The position numbers were made by a program, and so were the translations under genes. From positions 33,340,911 to 33,404,910 of the forward strand of contig OX457026.1 of the NCBI GenBank assembly GCA_949752745.1: DNA of 64,000 nucleotides. Reading direction: 5' to 3'. Source of the DNA: Protula sp. h YS-2021 (taxonomy: Eukaryota > Annelida > Polychaeta > Sabellida > Serpulidae). Positions 25,736 through 37,405 of the stretch are shown piece by piece. Position 1 is the first letter of the stretch, and each line of letters starts with the position of its first letter. The notes beneath the pieces were generated by a model, which saw only the letters and a list, made by a program, of their open reading frames with translations, did no database searches and was not told where the DNA came from.

Positions 25736-28020
25736 CTCTCGCTCTCTCTCCCTCACTATCTCTCTCTCTGTCTGTCTCTCTCTGGGAACATCTGTATCAA
25801 CATTTGTTTGTGAATTAAAGTATGTTCTAGATCCTTGGTACAAATTCAGTGACACACTCTAACAATAAGATTTTAAGCTCACCGTCAATGTTTGTCTTAA
25901 AGTCAGGTTTGGAAAGAAGATATCGTTTTGCAGCACAAATCTCATTTTGCGACTCAGCTTTTTATTGAGTAGTTCCCCATTGAGTGTTATCATACCGCTG
26001 GTTATAGGCAATCTTCCAGCTAAAGCACTCAGCAAGGTGGACTTACCGGCTCCTGCTCATATACATATGTATATGCAAGAAAAAAGATACCTAGTCTTTA
26101 TATGCTCATGTATAATTGTGCTCTCATATATATGAGTTTTTGAGCTCTTTTGGGATTAAAGCTAATGTAAAAATTGTAAAAATAGTGTTCGTCTAATTTT
26201 TCAGTGGTCAAGCATTTTTGCAGAACGGTTTGCGGTTCCTAGGTATCTAAAATAAGTTTCTATCAAATATCTATTTTTAATGACATTATGGATATAATGG
26301 AGTGAAGATTGGCAATAATAAATTTATCTATGGCCTTTGGTTTGTAACAGGAATCTGATCCTGCGTATAATTTTTTAGAATAGTTTCAAATGTAAAATTA
26401 CCCCATTGTAGGTAAGAAAGTCAATTTCTGAGTTGACTGTTTGTTCGAGTTCAATATAAGAAACAAATTTCACATATTTGTTAATGAGATCTTGCATAGA
26501 TACAATGCTTATTTGGTGTCACGCACAGAAAACTATTATTGTTCGGAATTATCATATTATTGGATTGATAATTACAAATATAATGTGCAGTTTGCAACAT
26601 AGTTTATTGAAATTTGGTATTTCCATGACATCTGGGTTATAATCGCATCTTAATAAATAAAGAAGACTCCATACTGTTGAACAAATTGGCGATTGAATTT
26701 TAGCTATCTTCCGAAACTATTCGCCAAATCCTTGGTAGTACGATTTATGTCGATGTCGATTGCTCCCTGTGTTGTCATTGCTCTATCAGCGGTTATGGTG
26801 CTTTGTGTGACTTTTGAGAATTTAAACCTCCAAATAAAAGAGCTTGGTTCTTTCTGTCCAAAATTATGTCGCTGGTATTCATGTTTCGGATATTCATACT
26901 CTAAATGAGATCAGATAAGGTTTGGATGCTTGCCAAGTACGATCAACCGTCTTCGGCTCCAGATTTTAAGATGGTAAGCCATTTGTTTCAGGTTTCCTAA
27001 CAAAGATTATTTCACGGCTAGTACTGTATTCTAAGCCTACATTAATTCCTTTAATAAAACATGCATAGAAGCCTCCAAGGTATCTTTTTTGACCCAGTCA
27101 GACAAGCATAGATTTTTCTTCGTTTAATTTTAATATCGACATTTTTGTGAAAAACTTAAGTTCTTGGAGCAACCCAAAAGTTGATATTTGGTCATGCAGT
27201 TTGTATTGCCAGCAAACTGGCATGCTAGACAGAGGCCAACTTTTCTAAATCTTCTGGACAAATGAACCAATTTCTAGTCAATTTTAAAGCATAGTTTCAA
27301 ATATTGATGCAATATAGCATTATAATATCATGATTTCTGTGCTGAAGCACAAAATTGAAACGTGTAGTGAAATTGAAACACATTTTTGAAAATTTTCCAA
27401 TTTGATTGAATTAAAAGCTTTTGAAAGTCAAGTTATAAGATATTCCCTTATGGTCACAATATTGCACAAGGGTTTCTAAAAAGCGACTTCCTTGCATATT
27501 TATCGTTTCTTGATATATTGCCTGTATGGCGTGTTGTATTAAATGTTTTTGATACATTTATTTATTTATAAAATAGTAAATTTGTTCAAAATATCTGCAA
27601 TTTATTAAGGTTACAAGAGTTTATTAAAAATAAAAACCATCTTGCTGCGTTTTCATTTCGAGTTTAAATAGAACACACCTGCAAGAATAAATTTATTTAC
27701 TAGATTTACACTGAAATAATGTAATACGCTTTTTACAGACATGCCTTGACTTTCTCCTCTTCGTTGAACAACTTGCAAAAAGATTATAAGAAATCAAAAT
27801 AGTTGATCAATATATCGCTACACCTCAAACAACAACCGATAATTATTGCTGCATTTGCAACCAAAATACCACATAATGCCATCGCTCAGATATACACGAA
27901 AGACCTACCACTGGGTCCCATGACAGCAAGCATGTCTCCTCTACGGGCCATTCCTGATATTTTTTTCAGTATCTCCGTATTGTTAATGCTAACATCTATA
28001 TCACGGAAAACTAAATCCAT
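16297..28020 (-). CDS. Gene A: ABCG (White-subfamily) half-transporter, 17 exons
   Basis: Predicted 656-residue ABC half-transporter, NBD first then membrane domain, as is usual for ABCG proteins. The joined CDS is 1,971 nt with no internal stop, and every intron is GT..AG. Visible motifs are Walker A GPSGAGKST (35-43), Q-loop Gln79, signature LSGGE (139-143), Walker B ILLIDE (159-164), D-loop SGID (167-170) and H-loop His197. A variable, serine-rich linker spans about 250-370. The ABC2 membrane domain is about 372-656, with the ABCG-typical [17 protein letters not shown] stretch after the second helix. The last large loop carries two cysteines (590, 601) and an NKT sequon, as in other ABCG transporters. 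The start is the ATG with A at -3 and G at +4; no in-frame coding extension is visible upstream. ABCG members move lipids, pigment precursors or xenobiotics across membranes as dimers; the substrate here is unknown. Gene B lies 9.3 kb upstream on the same strand. Confidence 0.93.
16754..16903 (-). CDS. Gene A exon 16 (Cys loop, TM6)
   Basis: 150 nt. [12 protein letters not shown] holds two Cys and an N-glycosylation sequon; PGDDIL leads into TM6. Donor GTAGCA. Confidence 0.93.
17138..17255 (-). CDS. Gene A exon 15 (extracellular loop start)
   Basis: 118 nt. [19 protein letters not shown]; ends in AA before donor GTAAGA, phase 2. [11 protein letters not shown] is the ABCG pattern preceding the large loop. 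Confidence 0.93.
17691..17781 (-). CDS. Gene A exon 14 (TM4-TM5)
   Basis: 91 nt. [20 protein letters not shown], a glycine-rich helix; donor GTAAGA. Confidence 0.93.
18049..18266 (-). CDS. Gene A exon 13 (coupling region, TM3-TM4)
   Basis: 218 nt. [20 protein letters not shown] is the conserved ABCG coupling segment; two hydrophobic helices follow. Acceptor TTTTAG, donor GTGTGT. Confidence 0.95.
18376..18425 (-). pseudogene. Degenerate tandem copy of gene A exon 12 (3' half)
   Basis: A 94-bp period duplication carries intron sequence (AGAATCGGTTCATT at 18336 and 18430) plus the 3' half of exon 12 with an intact donor GTAAGTAAC. Aligned to the real exon it has a 3-nt insertion and an in-frame TAG, and it lacks the 5' half and acceptor. 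It is not a usable alternative exon. Confidence 0.75.
18470..18527 (-). CDS. Gene A exon 12 (TM2)
   Basis: 58 nt. [19 protein letters not shown] plus one base; donor GTGAGT. A broken tandem copy lies just downstream at about 18376-18425. Confidence 0.92.
18807..18865 (-). CDS. Gene A exon 11 (end of TM1, first loop)
   Basis: 59 nt. [19 protein letters not shown]; acceptor ATTTCAG, donor GTATGT, phase 0 end. Confidence 0.93.
19078..19188 (-). CDS. Gene A exon 10 (start of membrane domain, TM1)
   Basis: 111 nt. [13 protein letters not shown] opens the ABC2 membrane domain; TM1 begins near the end (NCAACIIV). Acceptor TTTCCAG, donor GTGAGT. Confidence 0.93.
19485..19643 (-). CDS. Small ORF inside gene A intron 9
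   Basis: 52 codons from ATG to TGA in a less AT-rich patch, with protein-like content ([20 protein letters not shown]). Same strand as gene A but not part of the transporter reading frame. It could be a relic of another coding sequence or chance; no domain recognised. Confidence 0.25.
   Translation of the reverse strand: MNNNSFDWHVQKEVLMELEVLGGLRLCNTIGIVSLDGDTATMFYNVVLWSAH
21321..21425 (-). CDS. Gene A exon 9 (linker to membrane domain)
   Basis: 105 nt. Starts NDEVAVDV and ends SKWPT plus one base, donor GTAATC. Low identity to gene B except for the terminal KWPT, but length and phase match. Confidence 0.85.
21826..22500. repeat. TTGATATCA-rich dispersed repeat, copy 1 (gene A intron 8)
   Basis: Repeated short blocks built around TGATATC/ATTTCT motifs. 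A related copy lies at 61565-61780, sharing blocks ending AATGAAATAATGACT / AATAAAATAATGACT. Confidence 0.55.
22841..23037 (-). CDS. Gene A exon 8 (serine-rich linker)
   Basis: 197 nt. [18 protein letters not shown] followed by a Ser/Thr/Asn-rich stretch ([12 protein letters not shown]). Acceptor GCTCTAG, donor GTAAAC. This is the least conserved part versus gene B, though the TWPxEI start is shared. Confidence 0.85.
23256..23319 (-). CDS. Gene A exon 7 (linker)
   Basis: 64 nt. Encodes [20 protein letters not shown]; phase 2 end at AG|GTGATC. The charged linker begins here. Identical length and phase to gene B support the model. Confidence 0.85.
23769..23862 (-). CDS. Gene A exon 6 (end of NBD)
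   Basis: 94 nt. VVYFGACSG ... NPADFM plus one base; donor GTAAGC. A degenerate copy of this exon lies at 34589-34672. Confidence 0.92.
23997..24158 (-). CDS. Gene A exon 5 (Walker B Glu, D-loop, H-loop)
   Basis: 162 nt, phase 0 at both ends. Starts EPTSGID and includes ASIHQPSSQ with the H-loop His. The D-loop reads SGID where gene B has SGLD. Donor GTATAA is weak but matched by position in gene B. Confidence 0.93.
24409..24509 (-). CDS. Gene A exon 4 (ABC signature, Walker B)
   Basis: 101 nt. Encodes [20 protein letters not shown] and then AILLID; donor GTAAGA directly after the Walker B Asp codon, phase 0. Confidence 0.95.
25491..25596 (-). CDS. Gene A exon 3 (NBD helical domain)
   Basis: 106 nt. 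Starts [12 protein letters not shown] after acceptor AAATAG, ends KCTDT plus one base before donor GTGAGA. Confidence 0.93.
25671..25784. repeat. (TC)n microsatellite
   Basis: About 114 bp of TC repeats with a few interruptions, in gene A intron 2 just upstream of the exon 3 acceptor. Confidence 0.95.
25883..26052 (-). CDS. Gene A exon 2 (Walker A, Q-loop)
   Basis: 170 nt. Begins GA-GCC-GGT-AAG (AGKST) after acceptor GAGCAG; includes VLQND with the Q-loop Gln. Ends LRQTLT before donor GTGAGC, phase 0. Confidence 0.93.
27909..28020 (-). CDS. Gene A exon 1 (start, Walker A first half)
   Basis: 112 nt. Starts [10 protein letters not shown] and ends in the first base of the Gly38 codon (MGPS-G), donor GTAGGT. 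Phase 1 end. Confidence 0.9.
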
Positions 28021-29954
28021 AATGGTACAAGAGATAATATGAATTTATGTGTCCAGACAATAAAATTTTATATATTCAGATTTTTGCGTAGTCCACAAAA
28101 TCCTAAACTTAATTCACAATTTATATGAAATATTATTTGGCGTGTTTACAAGTGACAACTCTTCTTGATAATAATATGAACTGTATTCCGTTGTGATCAC
28201 TGATTCGTTACCCCGATGCTTATATTTCCAATGTCATGTCACGTTCGTTGAGGATTGAAAGTGTGTAAATAAGGAGAGGTTGTTAAATTATCACGATGTT
28301 GTGTTCTATTTAGCTGACCGTACTCTAACCGTCACTGCTGTGCAATATGCATCAATGCTATTTCTTTCAAAATTATCAGATAATAGCACTCGCCTATGTT
28401 GCGAATGTATTTAATGTCGATCTCAAAACAACTAAGGAACAGTACATATCATTAAGGTGACCTTGAGCAAATATAACATAGCACAAAGAATATTGTAAAT
28501 GCGCGTGTTTTATATTAAGCTATGTTAAGCTTGGATAACTGCAAAGTAGATATTCTTGTTGGTGCAATGGAAATGTCTTCATTGTGCTTTTATTTATACA
28601 AAACATACGCGATTCCTTTAATATAATAATATAACAACAAATTGGTCAACGGATAACGAGAGGGGAGGCAAACCATAGTTCAAGTGTTTTCAGGCTGTAG
28701 ACGGCCGAAAACACGGCTTGTCCCTGTGCAATGAAGTAGTTGTTGTTACAGCATGCCTTTGTCTTATATTTTTTATTCGTTTTCCGTAAAATGTACGGTT
28801 ATGCTCAAATGGAGCGAAATGTCTATGCGTGATATCGCGTTTTCCTACTTTTCCTTCCGCTATATTCTTCATTTCTGGCATAGATTTTCAGATTCAAATT
28901 TTATGTTATATCAGTAAAATGTACGAGATGTCAAAAGTAACAGTAAAATTCTTTCTCAACATGTAAAACGCGCTTAAGGGGTTGATCAATTGTCCAGTGA
29001 AGATTTGAAGTTATACTATTCGCCTGAGCATCAGTAATAGAGGTGGTTCAGAGCGGATATACTGTGAACCAAGCAGAAGAAATCATGCCCGGAACCAAGA
29101 GTTTTATGAGGCTAGGATCGGAGTCTAAATCCTAATATACTATTGCATCTACTTCTTTAACAAAATAACTTTATACGCATCATTGTTTATCGTCTCTATG
29201 TCCCTTGACAAATGCATCACCCTTGGCATCACGCGAGGAAAGTTCACGATATCAAAGCGTCCTAATTTTTGCAATAACATTTTGCCTCCTATATCGCTGG
29301 AAAAATACATATATGTGTAACGAAACTAAGAACTTCAGAATCAAACATGTGTTTTTTATTACATGGGTTTAATTCCTCAATAATCCTTAAATTATGACGC
29401 TAGTTCATCACATCTACTTAATTATATAATTGTGAGATTTATAATCACTAAAATATTTGAAAGTTGAAGGAGAAAGGAAAAACGGATTGCATACCCAATA
29501 ATTTAGAATTTTATTTGAATTTAAAACACAAGAGATTAATTGAGGGATTTCATACTTACCATAATAAAGACCGTCTTAGAAAGTGTTATCAATCATTAGT
29601 TTAGCTATATAGATACATAACACATATTATCAGAAATTAACCAAAATCTTTGTAATATTTTTGCTTCATTCACTTAACTCTCGATGTTACAGAGTACAGC
29701 TTGTACAGTGACAGAAACAGGAATGATATTGCATGATTTATTTAAAACATATTCCCAAAAAGTTGATAAAATCCTTGACTTTTAAAGTGTAAAACAATTT
29801 AATTAATATATTTACGTTTAGTGAAAGGTTTTGCATATATGTATTGCGGGATTAAAAATTAAGACAAACAAAGAGAAACGCTCAATCTTTTTTTATTCAC
29901 TGTGAGTTTGTAAAACACTTTGCATGATGCAAAAACAGAAATCCATGGGATCTA

Positions 29955-30320
29955 CCACAGGAGTTTGTTAAATTGTATATCATTCACTGTTGAAGCAAAA
30001 CCAAACAATTAATATCAGGGCCCATCGTTCGGCAAATAATTGGAGTGCCTTAGTATGGCTTAAGTAACATTGTAGTCGCTGTCGAAACCTAAGATAACTC
30101 ATTTCAAACGCCAGTGAATTTAATAAGCAAAAAACTTTGAATATGCTATGTTGTTTATTAGAAACACTGAAGAGGTAAGTCTCTCCAATCATATTTTCTA
30201 TCATGATATTAATTTATATTCATAGAGGGTGTATAAAGGTAATAAACTTCCGGCTTTCATTTAATGACTTGTCCCATTAAAGGGAGAATCTGTATTTATT
30301 ATGAAGTTGTAATTGATATG
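29955..30320. repeat. Degraded segmental duplication, copy 1
   Basis: Blocks GTTTGTTAAATTGTA, CACTGTTGAA, CCAAACAATTAA, CCCATTAAAGGGAGAATCT and GTTCAGTTTTTAGAA recur in the same order at 36186-37050. Confidence 0.6.
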
Positions 30321-31849
30321 TTGCAGTTTAATTAGAACTTTGCCCCAGATCGCGGTTCAGTTTTTAGAAATTAATTTATGACTGTAAAATCCTAACATTG
30401 ACAACAGTGAATAATACTGTCTGAAAAATTTTAGGAGGCAAAATGTTCCATCCATTTAGAAAAGAGATCAATTTTCCAAACCATAATCAAATTCTAATCT
30501 ATTTTTGCTAAATTATTGTTTAAGAATTAAATAAGATAATGAACAAAATTTAACATATACTATAACGATATTCAAACAATTAACACTACACCAGTAACAA
30601 TAAAAAATGACTCTGCCGAAAAATTGAAAAGAACATCAGCTCAAAGCCACCACAAACAAGAATGGTTTAAATGTAAAGCTTTTGTGTTAGGATGTAGTTA
30701 TTCTGCTTATTAGCATATCAAAAATAGCAAAACATGATTGTTAATTGTTTTTGCACATATTAAAATCATGTTACATTAAAAACACTTTAATTTCTTAAGC
30801 CAAAAATAAAAAATAGCAGTTAAAATATGCCTACTGCAGTTTCACTTTAAGGTTGGGACTAAAAATTTTGCAAAAGCGGAAAAAGAAGTGGACTTAAACT
30901 TGTGCTTGACTAATCGTAGACGAACATTTTTTCCTTTAAGAAAGATTTTATTTTGAATAATTTAGGATACATTAACGCCATTTGCAACTTGTAGATGCAA
31001 GATTTCAAGGAATACATAGATGAAATATTGATAAAACAATGAATCTATATAAATGTTTTAAAGTAAAAATCTTTAGTTCTGGTAGGTTTTTTTGTGCTTT
31101 GGCATTAACAGGATGGAATTTTAACACTGTTATAAAAGAAATACTTGTAACACTTGTTATATTTATTCTTTTTCTTTTATATAAATTTTTTATATAGAAA
31201 TTTTTCAGGACAGGACAGGCTTTCAAAGTCAAAAAATCATTAGTTTAGCCATGTAAAATAAAGAAAAGAGACTAATGCAGATATAAAATTAATTCTAGTT
31301 TCTTTTTTTCTTTATGGCTTTTCTGTCAAAATACACTGACGGGACAGTTCGCTTTCAGGGACACTGAAGGGCGAGGAGTAATTTTTTTGGGGTGATCATT
31401 GAAGTTAAAGTGCATGTGGCACTCTAGCTGATGTTCATCATATTTACGATTGGAAAATCTACTGTCCTAATTTGTGAATAGACTTAGAAAAGGCTTACCT
31501 TGTATTAAGTAAGACCATTTATGTTTTTATGATGGTTGTAATGTGACCGGGCACTAAGTCTATTTGAAGTTACAAACCCACCAAAGTAGCATAATCTGTT
31601 TTAGTGTAGTCATAAATAACAAGAACACTTATCCAATAATTTGCTCTAAATACTTTACCTTAGTGATAATTACATAGAATTACACTCTAACAGTTTATAT
31701 TTTTTAAAATAGCGCTGACATGAACTAAGACATTTGATGATGTTATTTGAACCTGTCTTCTGGACATTATATGGCTTTTTAAATAATGTTCTTAAGCAAT
31801 CAAGCAATGGCGCCTTTTAAAAAGTAACTTGTAGGTTGATGGCCCAGAC

Positions 31850-32233
31850 TCATGGGGCCGCAGCTGCGAAGAACATACCTCCAACTAGTTTTAGATTCGC
31901 TTGTGGTATTGTTTGGAGGAGTTCTGTGCAGTCATTTAATGGACTGTTTCCAGAGTTTAAATGAGCAATGGCCATTGAATGAATTGGAATCTGAGCTACT
32001 TCCAATGTAATATATTTTTAAAAAGATACGATTTCCCTGAATCTCCCATTATTCTTGCTACATGATGAACATACGCATCAATTTTCATTTCGGAATCAAA
32101 ATACCGAAAGACAATTTCGAACACTTTTACTGGAAAACATTGTTTCCATATACATTGGATGCTGCTAAATTTCCAGTTGTTCCAGCTGCTGTCTGCTTCC
32201 GGTGATGCCGAACTCAGTTTCATCTAAATTCAT
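31850..32233 (-). pseudogene. Frameshifted coding-like relic of unknown origin
   Basis: The minus strand reads plausibly as protein in successive frames: NLDETEFGITGSRQQLEQLE near the start, a middle stretch, then LNDCTELLQTIPQANLKLVG running to a TGA at 31850. Stops and frame shifts separate the blocks, suggesting a decayed gene, retrocopy or transposon ORF. I do not recognise the family. Confidence 0.3.
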
Positions 32234-34588
32234 GATTTGAGATATTCGAGATACCCTCCTTTTCAGTTTTGATTTGGCTTAATATTTGGATGATGTTGAA
32301 TTTGCATTCAAAGCAGCGATGATAAAGGTAAATAAACAAAATAAATAGGTCGATACATCCCTGTTTTGCTTAGCCATTTACACAGAGGTGCAATCACAAT
32401 TTTAGGTGCCTTGTCAATTTGATAAATGTAATTAAAACGAATGTTTATAACATAATATATAAATATAGTACTCTAAGGTTTTAAAGTGTACAAACCATCC
32501 TTGTTTATTACCTTGATGTAAATGGGTACTGAGCTGTCTTGTTGGGAGAAATGCAAATTCAAATGGAAAGTATAACTTTATATATTTTGCAGACCTCTAC
32601 TGGGATGGGCACACATCACAGTAGTTAATGTTTCAAATGCGGTTGTGATGTGAATTATACTGAGTATTCTAGTTTGAAAACCTGTAGCTCAGAAACATGG
32701 TATAAAGCATAATCATCATTGTCATTGAAGCTGAGGTGACCCAGCCAATCTAACTGTTGTTTGTCATGACCAGCAAGAGAAGTTGTGCATAATGATCTGG
32801 TTGAAAAAAATACAAACGCACCAGGAATACAAGCATTTGCTGAAATAATATTCGTTATTTAGTGTTCAGATTGATTAACAGTTCAGTAGCCACTGTATTG
32901 AAATATCAATGATCTTTCTACGGCAGTGCAGGTTTCGGTGTATTTAATCAACATAAAAAGTCAATCAGATGCTTCTTTCATTTTTAGTGTGTGCATTGTT
33001 TTGACCTATAACAATTGTAACTAGTAATTAGCAAAACGTGAATAAAGGTGTACAAAGCCTACTAAAGAACTTCTGATTAGTGAACACTCTGTAATTTTGT
33101 TTTTAAATTTTCTTTTTTCACACCCCAAGAGATACATTTAAAATCCATAGTTTACTGTAATTATTATCAATTTTAATTTTGCACAAAATCTCTAAAAGGT
33201 ACTATTACTAGATTTTAACATTTTTAACTTGTAGTGAGTGATGCTTCGTAACATTTAGAGTTGATTATCTAATACCCCAAAACTCTAAGGCCAAATATAA
33301 CGCATAACGAGAAACGGAGGCACGAAATAGTATTTCAATTGTCAGAAAAACTAAAAAAGGAAAATTGATTATTAAAAGTTCTTCACAAAGGTCTAAAGAG
33401 TTTTTTTTAATTTGAATAAAACTTATATAAAATACGCCAAAAATATAATATCTGTCACATCAGCACAAAATCTGACAGTTATAGACAGAAAAGTAGCACT
33501 CGTTGATTTTAATTTTAAATTGTTGTGCCAAAAATGTTCGAGATTAAAAGATATATGTGAAGAATAAAGTTTTAAAATTAAACACAGTCAACCTGATTAA
33601 ATACAATGCTTATGTCATCATAACAAAGCTCAGACTATGAATAAAACATAATGATTTTGGAAAAATTTAATTATTATCAACCAGTTATTGTGAGGGTTGT
33701 GCAAAAGACTCAACTGAGTTTACATTTTGGGCAAAAAGGGAAACTTCTTACTTATATTTTGTGTTAAGTATTACCTTGGGTCCTAATAGGATTTCCTCTC
33801 CTCCTGTTGCGGCATTTATTCCATTCTTCTTTTGTTAAGAAGTGTTTCGATGTTTTTCAACTCTAGGTTAAAATTCAACTCAAAGTCTAGTTCTCACTGG
33901 AGTGTTACAAGATGACAAACTCGCTCCCTTCTATTTAATATTGCGGATGTGCTGTCGCGATGAGGTATCGGAGGTAATGAGAAAAATCTAGGATTTCGTT
34001 TCAAAATGAAGAAAAGTCGACGATGAGTGGACATAGTTAGGGTCACTAATAAGAAGCACTACAGAACATGTGACAAAAGAACAGCTTTTTCTTGAACAGC
34101 ATACAAGGCCTGAAAAAGATATGGAACCTAAGCATGACAAAGTCGAAGAAATACAAAGCTAATCTGTTTCGTTCGACTAAGGGATCGCTGTTGCTTTGTG
34201 GCTGAGGCCTACACGCTGACTAAAAAGGTTTACCAGTCAGTTAGATGGCTGTTACACAAGCCTCTTCCGACCTTAGTTGGAAACGTATACCCAATATGAG
34301 GACCTATAGTGAGCCAATTGTTTTGTTTGAGAAAACAATAACTCCGCTGAATTGAAATAAAAGTAAACATGACATTTTAACACATGTAATTGGCATACTG
34401 ACAAAAGCAATGAGTTAGTTTTTTATAACTGCATAATGCAAATCATATCCTTTAAAAATGGAAATTTAAGGTATGCAAACTTGCATGCAAACAGAACGTT
34501 ATAGAGTCTAATGTGCATAATTTGCTTGGAGTCTAATTGATGTGCTATTTTCTTAATCATGATAGCAATCAAAAAGACATATTGTTAC

Positions 34589-34672
34589 TGATAAAATCGG
34601 TGGAGTTGTCGTGTGAATGTATTCCAACACTCATGAAATGATCCACTCTAAATACACTCCAGAATACACCAC
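34589..34672 (-). pseudogene. Degenerate copy of ABCG exon 6
   Basis: 84 nt aligning with exon 6 of genes A and B (94 nt), including GTGGTGTATT at the 5' end and GATCATTTCATGAG in the middle. Flanking AG and GT dinucleotides are still present at both ends. A net 10-nt loss shifts the frame and a TGA follows within 14 codons. No other exon of a third transporter copy is recognisable nearby, so this is either the last remnant of a lost paralogue or a stray exon duplication. Confidence 0.8.
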
Positions 34673-35588
34673 CTTCCATACAAACAATTCAATTTTTCTG
34701 CGTGAACAACTACGAGAGAGACAAAATTTCCCTGAATTTGTAAAAGAACAACACGCATTCACAAACATTAAAAGTGAAACATCTGTAGAGTATTACTACA
34801 AATTTCTTAGTGATAAATAGTTCAAAATATAGAGTAGATTCCAGGCAATTCTTATGCATTCTATACTCAAATTTAATGATGGTTCCTTGCGTAGTAAAAC
34901 GTTTAATATTATTCAACGAATCAACAATAATACACTGACGAAAAACATTTACTTTGATCTTTAATTTTGTGTTTCTGTAATGTTTACAATACAGACAATA
35001 TTAAAATACAGTGTTATTCAACTATTTGAAAATACAATAAATATAAATATTAATAATACAAAGCACAACAACATAATTGCACAATAAGACTGCTTGGATT
35101 TGCTTAGTTATTGCATTTAGTATGACTTATAAGTGGGATTCAAAACTCTTTGGCAAATCGAACTCATTTTTGTCATTTTTAACATGTGGGTCATTACACG
35201 CTGACTGCGACCCTGGATAATTTAATTACATTTACAAGTTAACACAATTATTTATACATTTAATCAAGAGATATTATTCAAAACTGTGAATTTTAATATT
35301 GGATGAGCTCATTTAGCTATATGTTTGAAATGAAACGTTAGTCTGTATAAAATAATACGTTTGACAAAGAAAAGATGAGAAACATCTATTATTTAATTTA
35401 ATCGTTCTTACTTACAAAATCATCCTAGGTTTCACAGTCGTGATTGCGTTCTTACGTATGGTTTACAATAACTGTTGAACATGTTTTTATTATTTTGTTT
35501 TATGCTTATTGTGTTTCTTTCATATTATTGTTTGTGTTTGATGGTACATGATTGAAACAAACGTTGCTGGGCTGTGCAATGACTCGTG

Positions 35589-35712
<124 letters not shown>

Positions 35713-36185
35713 ATACGGTACAAAGAGGCAGGGCGATGGAGAGTGTCCCTAAGCTAACAACTGAAGTAATACTCTGGAATCTCAACATACAAAACTCTGA
35801 AGCCAAATTATTCATATATGTACAATTAAACATGAAAAAGTATATTTCTACATATTTCTTAAATATTTGAAATTACAACTGACATTGAGAAATTGTTCTA
35901 CAATATAGCATACAAAAATGTTAATATTCTAGATAACCTTAATTGTATGACATAGACTTTAAAGTATAAACAACTGCTAGCTCCCCATACATTACTGTTT
36001 ATAATATTGTTTCACATATAGAAGTTAAAAATCATAGCATACTTGATTTATGTATATACTTTTATTGTTATATGTTAAAAAATAAAATCGAGTTATAAAA
36101 AGATGAATACTAGTTTTAATGGATGAGGATTATTTTCGTACACTTTTTGCGCTGTAAAGCTCACTGATTCAATTCACTGCAGTAG

Positions 36186-37050
36186 TTTGTTAGATTGTAG
36201 ATCACTCTCTGTTGAAAACCGACACCAAACAATTAACATTAGTATCCATTGTTGCAAACGAGTAGCATGCTCAAAGTTACATTTTTATCAAATTCTAGTT
36301 GAAACCGAAACCAAGCGATATTTAGCAAGTTGCTTCAAGCTGATTTTTTCTCTGGGGCAGAAATAATGACCATAATATTTCAATTTTGATTCCCTATGAT
36401 TCCCTGTGAAATTGCAGGAACCTTCATTGATAGCATGTATCTTTCTTAATAACATATTTTGATCACGCTTGTGCAAGTCTTTATGTCTAAAACTAATTGA
36501 AAGTTTAATATCGGTTTGGCTACATTCTACCAATTATTTTCTAAATTAGTTAAATCATGCCTTGTTACTTGAGTTGTGGCAAATTTATACACACAGTCAA
36601 AGGTTAGCCAATAGCTCAGTGTGCAAATGCTCTGTTATATCAATGTAAGCCTCTACTTGCAATCACATGGTAGGAAACAAAACAAAAGGAAGCATAAGTT
36701 TCTTTCGAAAGGCCATTATCTGAAAATAACAATATACTTGTGGTAAAATTTGCGTCCAGTACATTTAAGTATTCTTTTCTCTTTGCCTCCCAGCTTAAAA
36801 GCCAAAGAAGCAATCGCTCGCGATGTGAAAATTATTCACAGTTGTTCATGTGTGCTATCTTTGCATAAATTTACATTCATAATAAAAGGCTATATTAAAT
36901 AAGAAATTTATTTGCTTTCGAACCTCTTGATGGCTTGCTCCCTTGAACGGGAATCTCTATTTACAATAATTTAGTCCATTTAGACGTCTGTTCTATTGAA
37001 TGGGAACGTTACCTCACCATACAATAATAAATCAATGTTCAGTTTTAGAA
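36186..37050. repeat. Degraded segmental duplication, copy 2 (3' flank of gene B)
   Basis: Same block order as 29955-30320 (GTTTGTTAGATTGTA, CTCTGTTGAA, CCAAACAATTAA, CCCTTGAACGGGAATCT, GTTCAGTTTTAGAA), stretched by insertions. Confidence 0.6.
36612..36666 (+). repeat. Possible tRNA-derived SINE head
   Basis: TAGCTCAGTGTGC resembles a Pol III A box, and TTGCAATCAC about 40 nt on resembles a decayed B box. No intact tRNA fold. Confidence 0.25.
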
Positions 37051-37064
37051 TTTAATGTAAAACC

Positions 37065-37070
37065 TTTATT
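37065..37070 (-). other. Candidate polyadenylation signal of gene B
   Basis: AATAAA on the minus strand about 280 nt past the gene B stop. The motif is common in AT-rich DNA, so support is positional only. Confidence 0.3.
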
Positions 37071-37350
37071 ATAAAACGGTAAGCAATGCAAAAATTAAAT
37101 CGGTTTGAAACTGCAAGCATTAATTTATCAATCGGCAGTTTCATAACAAGTACAGACTACATTTTCTTGCAATAGGCATGTTTCTTACATTTTCTCAGAA
37201 CACCCGTACAAACACGCTTACTGCTGTTCTACGATTTCCTGATTAGATACCTCAAATCACGGTAGTGAAAAACTGAAGAAAATCTATAGATGCATCACAA
37301 TCTTATGACAGTACATGTATGTATATTTTAAGCCTGATTTGTGTCATCGT

Positions 37351-37405
37351 TTACTTATTAGTCTTTGGTCGTCTGAAATATCTTAAAGTCAGGTAAACAG
37401 CGTAC
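37351..37405 (-). CDS. Gene B exon 17 (C-terminus, stop)
   Basis: 55 nt. [17 protein letters not shown] then TAA; acceptor GTTTAAG. Confidence 0.92.

Larger units (their letters stand above)
28021..34588. other. Spacer between gene A start and the exon 6 relic
   Basis: Gene A promoter region should begin here but no clear core motif stands out. Holds the duplication copy at 30 kb and the coding-like relic at 32 kb; otherwise featureless AT-rich DNA. Confidence 0.4.

Noticed and set aside
25658..25855. Arg-Glu repeat ORF
   Set aside because: Translation of the TC microsatellite.
34617..34820. 67-codon plus-strand ORF
   Set aside because: It is the antisense shadow of the exon 6 relic.
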